Shown here piece after piece: positions 56,283 to 64,000 of a DNA stretch of 64,000 nt. A program made the position numbers and the translations under genes. The notes beneath the pieces were generated by a model. That model saw nothing but the letters and a program-made list of their open reading frames with translations. It was not told the DNA's origin and made no database searches. The stretch's first letter is position 1. Every line of letters starts with the position of its first letter. Source of the DNA: Thunnus maccoyii (Eukaryota > Chordata > Actinopteri > Scombriformes > Scombridae); the NCBI RefSeq assembly GCF_910596095.1, contig NC_056534.1:7998990-8062989 (forward strand). The letters are read 5' to 3'.

Positions 56283-58326
56283 ACTCTCTAATCCGGTGCT
56301 GTCCTCACTGGCCCAGTGGTTATTATGCTGTAGCTCAGTTGCCCTGTCATACCCTTCTTTCCTTATAGGACGTGTGTGTGCATGTGGTGTCCCATTTTCT
56401 CTGTGAGTGTGTGTGTGTGTGTGTGTGTTTTCTCTTTGATTAAAGTGCGCTCAGTGCTGATTCAGCACGTCCAGCTGGTTAAACCATCAACTGTGGAGTC
56501 ACACATTATTAAACGGATGAATTTACGCACGCATCCAAAGAACAAGAGCCTGGAACTCTGGATACGATATACAGCATACAGTTTGTTTGTATGTGTATAT
56601 AAACAGTACATACAGTATACATGTGACATGTTAATATGGATAAGTATGACTGTGTGTGTGTGAGTGTGTGTGTTTGATGATATGCATGTTGTATCTGAAT
56701 GCACAAAGTTAAACTGCACTTGATGCCTGAATTAAGTTCGTATATTTATATTTGTGCCCAGTTTAGTGCATTTTCGGAGACATGTGTTTGTGTCGTGTTC
56801 CTGCATAGACTGTAATGCATCTGTATGTGAACACGTTTTGTATACTGTACACTATACATGTGCGTATGTGTGTGTCTGTGCGTACGTGTGTGTCTGTGTG
56901 TGTGCGTGCATGTATACATGTGCCAGCATATCATCAGTGTGAGGTCACCGCAGCAGTGGAAACTCTGATAAGTGGAGGTGTGCCGCAGCCTTGGAGGCTT
57001 TAACTTATGTAAGAAGCCAGGTGTTTATTACACACACCCAATGCACACACAGACACACACACAAACATGAACGTGTTTAACACACACTCTTGTCAGATTC
57101 GGTGAATGACTGTTGCCCTGGAAACCAATGTCTTGATAATGAAAGTGACTGGAAAGTGGAGCCACAATCAGTCTAAAGGCAACCAAACCAGACTTCCTGT
57201 GCTTTTATCTGCCAGATATCACTATGTGGTAGGAACGGGTCAGCGATGGTAGACAGTCACACTGAACCACACTGAACAGCTGATGCACACGGGACCTAAG
57301 GACAACAGGTAAACATATCAAACTTGTACAATTTTTTTTTTCTCCTACTTTTATGTGCTACCTGTGTGAAACACTTTTTTTTAAAGTCTCCCTATTGATC
57401 ATTTGTAATAAGTATATAAACAGTTAATAAATTGTTTACAGCAGATTTAGCTCCTTGTGTGGACGTCCATAAGTGGAGGTCTCTGTACAAAATACTGTTA
57501 TAATACTATAAAATATGTCTTCATGGGAGTAGTTATAATTGTTGACAAATACGGTAAATAATAAACATGTCCTTATAAACTGCTTATAACTGCATTACAG
57601 TGTGTTATTAAATGTTTATATACTGATTATAAACGCTAAATTGGGGGACTTAAGGTAAAGTGTTATGAGGGAAACGATCATCGGGGTTTTCTTTTAAAAA
57701 TATTGGAGTATTATTCACTGAAATTTATGTGTTTAATTGGTGGAGTGCCCCTTTAATACGCAGGATCCCTCCCCCAGTTCCACCTGACACTGCACAGGAG
57801 TTGCTTGTGCAGCAGTAGAGACATGAATCTTCAGCAGTTTCCAAACATGGCGTATTGTGCTTGTTGGAAAGTATGTCTAGGACAGGGGGCAAGAATTTTG
57901 GCCCCTGCGCCAACGATGTTTCCTCTCAAGGAAATAACTTTTGAAATCTATTTTAGCCTTAGTCGACATCAGTAAAATGCAAATAAGACACCGTTTGACA
58001 GTGTACTTTAGTCACGGACATGGACTAGTGCTATGCGCCCTTTCAGCTGATCAGAGACCATGAGATAACGTTAAACCTCTGACAGGACAGACTGATTTGT
58101 TCTTGTAATTGTTGCGTAATCTTGGCATGTGTCCTCCCCAGCATAACATAAAATGTGATGCTAAGAGAGGACGTTTTCTCTTTCTTTGCTTTCAGATTTT
58201 GTCTTTCAAAGAGGAACAAACACCTCACTTCAAACAGATCATCAACCATTTAACCCTTCACAACTGGACTTATCAGTTCTTCTCCCTTTCACTTGTTATC
58301 TCTCTGTCTCTCTCCATCGCTGACAG

Positions 58327-58485
58327 CTGAAATATATGAGGACAGGCTTTCCACAAAGCAGTACTCAACATCCTCCTCCTTCAGTACCACTACCCCCCTC
58401 TCCCCCTCCCCCCACACAACGTCTGTTTCTCTGGATGTTGACAATGGCATTTGCTGTGAGCAAGTGACTAAGACTCAAAGAATGT
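58327..58485 (+). other. Possible orphan exon (low confidence)
   Basis: A strong acceptor-like tract (CTCTCTGTCTCTCTCCATCG then CTGACAG) precedes an open frame read as AEIYEDRLSTKQYSTSS...SVSLDVDNGICCEQVTKTQRM, which ends at TGA within a weak donor-like ATGTGAGT. I do not recognise the peptide, and no partner exon was found. Confidence 0.2.
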
Positions 58486-61400
58486 GAGTCTGTGTGTGAC
58501 TTTGTATATGTCCCCCTCCGTACTGTCACAGGCTGTCAGGGCCAGAGAGAGACAGAGAGAGGAGAGATGAGTCCAACAAAATGACAGTGGGACTTTATTT
58601 CAGCCTCCCATTGTGGCCAAGTTGGGGTCACGAACCCGGTGTGACTGTCAAAAAAAAAAAAAAGATGCAAGAGCGAGGGAGAGGAAGCAAGTCAAGGCTA
58701 GTTTTAATGTTTAAGTGCATGAAAGAGAAAGGACAGCATAAAAGGCAATTCATGAAATTCATATTTTTGGATCCAGATTAAATTTAGTTTTCTTATCCAA
58801 GATAAATAATCCTGTCAAGCACCATTTGTATTAGATTATTTAACTTGTGTCAAGGTAACTTGTCCTGATTTGTCCTAAGTAAGATATTTCTCTATTTCTG
58901 TTTTTCAGCTAGAGCAGACGAGAAGCACGTCTGAAAATTTGATTAAATGGTTATCACTGTCATTGATATATTTTGGGCCACTTGGGGTAGTGGAACAAGA
59001 AACAGCTGACATATTATCAACTTCTAAAGTAAGAAGTCGTTAAATGCTTCACTATGTTCACCAGCTAGTCGCTAACTTTGTCTGTCTGGAGATGAAGTTA
59101 ATGAGAGTCGAGGACATTAAAAACAAAATATTAATGTAATACGCTTAAAGTCTCCGTTAATCTCATCTTGATTTGTCACTATGAACTATTGTGGCACGAG
59201 AAATGAATATAAATTAATAAATAAATGATCATGACAAGTCAAACATAAATTAAAAAGTCTAAATTTTGCAGGAAAAAAAATAGGCGACAAATAAATGATT
59301 TGAATGTTTTTCTGTATTAATTCATGTCCTCATGTTTTTATATATATTTTGTCCACATTTATTTCTATATTTATTTCTATTCATTTCCAATTTTCCAGAT
59401 CTCTTTTATGAAATGTGAGCCATTCAAACACATTGTGAGCTTTTGAATGTCTTAAAGCTCCTCACTTTTCCAGGAGGACGATGTGAGATGTGGAAGAAAG
59501 ATGTGGAAGTATTTATGGCCTAACAAAATTGCTCATATCAAGCATTTTTAACTAGTTTTAAGGTCAGTTAAGTGGTTTTATGGTGTTTCAAGAACTCATT
59601 TTTGCTTCCCAAATTGGCAGTATTGGCAGTAGTGGTGTCTTGGTCAACACTATATTTCTCTAAAGGACACAGTAATTTGCTTGTTTGTAGAAGCAGATGT
59701 TGTGAGAAGGAAGAAGGAAGATGTTTTAGCCTGTGCATGCTAGTTCAATTTATTGCCAAAACACATGAATACCTGGGAAGCCACAGTGTGTACACGTCTG
59801 TGTGAGTGTGTGTGTGTTTGGGCATGTGTGCGTTTTGTATTGGACCCGTGTTTTCCAGCTCCTGAGACAGGAAGTGCTACCTTAGCAACATGAGGAAAAC
59901 ACAGGAAGTGCAAACTGCGTGCCTCAAATTCCAGTCTTACGCCACTGATGGAGTGAGAGCCAGAGAGAGAACAATGAGCAGCACACACGGCTTCACCGAA
60001 AAGACACAAATGTTCAAACTGGAGAGCTGTAGTCACACAGATGGCTAGACACACACAAAAGGTCAATTATGAAGCTGTGGAAAGAAAAGACAATTATGAT
60101 GGATACGGGCAAATACGCACATATCTCCAGAATCAGTCGCAGCAGGAATGTCTTTGCTGTCTGACTGCAATAAAAATAAACCTCATAGCAATAATAATAA
60201 ACTAGTGCACAAATACATAACACAAGTACCTGAAATTCTGACTCACATCTTATGATCTCAATGCTAAGTATCCTTGAGCGATAAAGTATCAGCCCCATGC
60301 ATGAAAAGAAGATAAATTTCATTTTTGACTGTCAAAAATGAATGACTGTCAAGACTAATCATTGCTACATAACGAAAAATAATGAGTTTACTTTGTCCTT
60401 CTACTGTAATGGAAGTAACTTTTCATCCTTTGACGTGCTGCAGTAAGTTTTTAGGAACTTTGCGCAGATGGTTAATTTGACTGATGAGACCACAGACATT
60501 AAAGTCCTCCATGGGGTCCCTGTAGTAAAGAAATAGCATTCTGTTTAGGATGAATGTTGGACAATTTGGCAAAAACATAGATTACATTCAAGGACAACCT
60601 TTTTAAAATATTTTTTTCTACATATCTACGGTATGGTATAGCATAACAATATGGTTAAAGTAAGGCAACTAAAACACTTGTAGGGAATTCAACTGTGTTG
60701 CAGGAAAGACCGTGGTTAAGGTTAAGGTTTTGAGAGAGCAAACATTAAATTCAGGCCTGTGACCGAACCTGAACCCTGCTCTCCCACATGACAGTGGGAT
60801 CCACCACTCGCCCATCCACCCAGTCCTTTCTCCTAGAAATGACATTGATATACTACTAATTTGTAAAAGAAAATACATTTTGAAGGAAAAATAATGCCGC
60901 CTGGATTTCATTTTTTATCAACATAAGGAGGTAATGTTTTTAATTAACAAAATTTGTCAAGTCGCAAAGTGTTTATGCTAATACGTGACACCTGAAACCT
61001 GAAATAGTCCTAAAACAAAGCTTGTAGCTACCAAAAATCTTTTTTTCACTTGGAACAATAGTCTCCTGTCGTTCAACATGAATTATTACAGACCCTATTT
61101 AGAGCTGTCCTCTCATATCAAGGTAAAGATTGTGTCTGGGATTAAGTAAATTTACTCCTAACATCAATTTGTGTCTCAAAATCCATCTCCTGTAATCACT
61201 TGTGATTGGATTTAGCTTCCCCGCCAACATTTACAGACACTTCAGAACAATCCCACAGCATGTGGTTCATCTTGGCTTCCAAGTTTTAGATCATGAGCTT
61301 TGTAATCTTTTTCCTCAGTCTATAACATAGGAGAAAAATCCATCTTAGCCACATTTGTCATGTGTGTCGACAGCTTTGGTGCATGAATTCATATGTATTT

Positions 61401-61737
61401 CGAGGAGATGATAAATATGGTCCAGTGTGTTCAGGGAGTTCACACATGTTCAGACACTCTACTGCAAATATGGTCACATGCATTTCTTAACACTTCCACA
61501 TGTGTTTTGGGTGATCGGATTCTCAGTGCGTCTTTGGTGCCTTTACACCTGTATTTTTAACCGTCTGGCTGTGATCAGATCATCCGAGACAGATTTTAAC
61601 AGCAGGTCTGAACAGTGAATGTGCTCACTTAACCAGTAAGCTGAGCAACAATGCTGATCTCCCTAAAAACTTCAGCTCTATTCCTCTCACAGTCCTCTTT
61701 TCCATCCCATTTTTTCTCTCAGTGCTGTGTGTTCCTA

Positions 61738-61781
61738 CCTCCTCCTCCTCCTCCTCCTCCTCCTCCTCCTCCTCCTCCTCC
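61738..61781. repeat. (TCC)n microsatellite
   Basis: About 15 units of CCT/TCC. Confidence 0.95.
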
Positions 61782-62298
61782 ATTAATCAAACCTCTTCTG
61801 TGTGGCCTTGCATCACCTCTGTCCGTCTTGTCTTCTGTCTTTTCCTCCATCGCTCTTTCTCTCCTCCTCTCTCTGCTCTCTCAGCCTCACTGTTTGTCAG
61901 TCGAGCTTGTCGGTGACGTTATTGTGTTGGCATAGATTATGCCGGGCCAAACACTGGCTGGATTTACTCCTCTCCTGCTGCTGCCGCTGCTCCCTTCCCT
62001 CTCTCCATTCATCCTTACACTCTCTCTTTCTCCTCACTTCCCTCCCTCCCTCCTTTTTATTTCCTTTCCTCATTTCCTCCTTTGTTTCTCATGATCTTAC
62101 TCCCCCTCTTCTCTCCCCTTGACCTCTTCACACCATTCTCTCTTCTTTCCTCCCACTCTCCTGCCCTCCTTCTTCATTTGACACCCTTTGACAATCCATA
62201 ACACCACTCATACCTTCCTCCATCTCTCTCTGTCCATTCTTACATCACTCCCCCGCTTCCTCTTTCTTTCCATCTGCATCCCTTACCACACAGCAACA

Positions 62299-62714
62299 CC
62301 ATGGCCAAAAGTATGTGGACACCCAGACAATACACCCATATATGCCCTATCCATGTATATTAATCTACTGCTCTAACAGTTTCCTCTCTTCTGGGAAGGC
62401 TCTCTTAGTGATGTCGCGTCATAAGGTCTGGCTCACAGTTGGCGATTAAGTTCATCCCAAAGGGTGTTGGATGGGGTGGTGATCAGGGCTCTGTCCAGGC
62501 CAGTCGACTTCTTCCAAACTAAACTCAGGAAGTAATTTCTTTATGGACTTGTATTGTGCACAGGGGCATTGTCATGGTGAAACAGGAAAGGATGGACCTT
62601 CCTTAAACCACCAAAGATTTTCTTTGACTGGAAATAATTAGGCCACCTCATGTAAAACCGCCCAGAGCAAAAACACACAAAACTACGTGGGAGCACTTTT
62701 GACTACATAATGTA
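62299..62714 (+). mobile_element. Tc1/mariner-type MITE, copy 2 (opposite orientation)
   Basis: Begins ATGGCCAAAAGTATGTGGAC, with CTCTTCTGGGAAGGCTCTC, GTTCATCCCAAAGGGTGTTG, CAGGGCTCTGTCCAGGCCAG and GGGGCATTGTCATGGTGAAA in the order known for the family, and ends near GCACTTTTGACTACATAATG. 416 bp, almost the length of copy 1, so both derive from one internally deleted form. Confidence 0.75.
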
Positions 62715-64000
62715 TGTCTTTACCTTTAATCTCCCTTAATTCCCTCTCTCCCCTGCTGTGATGTGTATCAATCACTTTTTCTCTCCTTTCTTCTCTCCCC
62801 ATCCTTTCTTCCTTATTTCTTTCTACAACTTCTCCTTTCCTCCCTATAGTCTACTTTCTCCCTGTACCATGTGTTTAAAAACTCTTTTGAAAAGTTTTTC
62901 CACTTGGCCTACTGTCTGTACCTGCATCCCTCTCTCCCTCATCCCTCTCTCCCCCTCCCTCCCTCCCTCCCTCGCTCCTTGTCTCTCTCTCTATGTTCTG
63001 ACAGTGTGATCCATGGGGGCATTATCTTTCCATTATCTGTCCATCCCATAATCGTTTCCCTCACCTCGCCCGGCGTCTCTGGAGAATATTAATCAGCTCT
63101 CAGACAAGTCTAATCACTGCTCTGGGGCTATAACGGGAGCTGCAGTCCATCAGGCAGTAACCACACAGACACACACACACACACACACACACAGACATGC
63201 TCGCAAGAACAGTCTCCAATTAGTCTTGTACTCTTTCTGTCTTGCTCTCTCTCTCAGTACACTATGTCCACACAAAACTCATGGCTGTTATACAAAAAGA
63301 AACACACAAGAGCATGCAATTTGCTTGTAAACCCCTGACCTTCGCATAAAAATCTACATTCCAGCAAGTTATAAATCACATTACCATTGTGTGTGGTATA
63401 AATCAGGCAGCAGGCAAGCATTTGTAACAGTAGTTAGTCAGTTAGAAAATTGCAGTAAAATGGCCAAAACAATTGACCATTGAGACATTAAAGGGGCATA
63501 ATGTTTGGCACTAAGTGTGACAGCTAGAATTTCTTAAACAGCTATCAAGTTGGGCTTTTTATACTGTTACAAGGGTTTATGAAGAATGAAGATAAGATCA
63601 AACAACTGTCAGTATCATTTTCAGATAAAGATGGAAAACTTGTAGCTTGTAGATAAGAGGTCTCAAAGGAGAATGTTTAGATTCATGCAAACAAATTGTA
63701 CAAAAAAAACCCCAAATCCAAGTGGGCAAATCCCATCCAAATCAAATGCTAAAATATGTTGTTGGTCCATGCCCTCCAGAACGACACATATAGGTATTTT
63801 CTATCCACTATCATCAGGATTACTTTGTTTTTTCAAAAATAATCCAGTTCTCTGATCTTACACAACTTTGGTCAAGGTTTGGTTAGGGTTAGCCACAAAA
63901 ACAACGATGTCAGGGTCAGGGAAAGGGCATGGTTTGGGTTAGAGTAAGTACTTTCTAAAGGTTATGGAAACAATGGCTTGGGTTGAAATTACTGCCGTGT
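62715..64000. other. Intergenic, no gene recognised
   Basis: Pyrimidine-rich tract 62770-63000, (CA)n around 63168-63193, otherwise nothing recognised. Confidence 0.55.

Larger units (their letters stand above)
55843..62298. other. Intergenic, no gene accepted
   Basis: Contains (CT)n at 56232-56279, a palindrome-rich AT segment about 57400-57665 that resembles a dispersed fish element, pyrimidine-rich tracts, (TCC)n at 61738-61781, and one weak exon candidate at 58327-58485. Confidence 0.5.

Overview
This window looks like teleost (ray-finned fish) genomic DNA. It is AT-rich and mostly non-coding, full of CA/GT and CT microsatellites and of short DNA-transposon relics familiar from fish genomes. 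It carries one multi-exon vertebrate gene with consensus GT-AG introns. No bacterial, phage or viral gene was recognised.

Layout. 1-3.6 kb: no gene, but a decayed L2/Rex1-type LINE tail at about 2.35-2.99 kb. 3.6-16.5 kb: a tRNA-Cys(GCA) cluster. Its left part (3.6-7.7 kb) has dispersed plus-strand copies, three of them full length and well formed. Its right part (8.1-16.5 kb) is a minus-strand tandem array with a monomer of about 225 bp (tRNA plus conserved flanks). Sixteen copies in the window are identical over all 72 nt, seven are full length with one to three substitutions, and about sixteen are degenerate. The array has absorbed a hAT-like fragment, a 0.3-kb and a 0.44-kb foreign insert, a segmental duplication with a 1406-bp offset, and blocks repeated at about 680 bp. 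16.5-26.7 kb: intergenic, with a palindromic element at 24.9-25.4 kb. 26.7-44.95 kb: a platelet-derived growth factor B gene (pdgfb), plus strand. 45-64 kb: intergenic; only transposon relics, microsatellites and one weak orphan exon candidate.

The pdgfb model has six coding exons joined in frame (1722 nt, 573 codons plus stop) and a non-coding last exon, the same layout as mammalian PDGFB. All eight cysteines of the PDGF/VEGF cystine knot are present with exactly the human spacing. The striking feature is exon 5. After the last cystine-knot cysteine it stays open for about 1.07 kb, encoding a 357-residue low-complexity Ser/Pro/His/Gln/Thr-rich linker before the basic retention motif in exon 6. 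The predicted protein is thus more than twice the length of human PDGF-B (241 aa). The leader has up to five upstream AUGs.

The tRNA cluster and pdgfb appear to be independent neighbours. The two strongest leads are the exon 5 expansion and the tRNA-Cys array, whose copies share a structured 3' trailer and a T4 terminator about 60 nt downstream.
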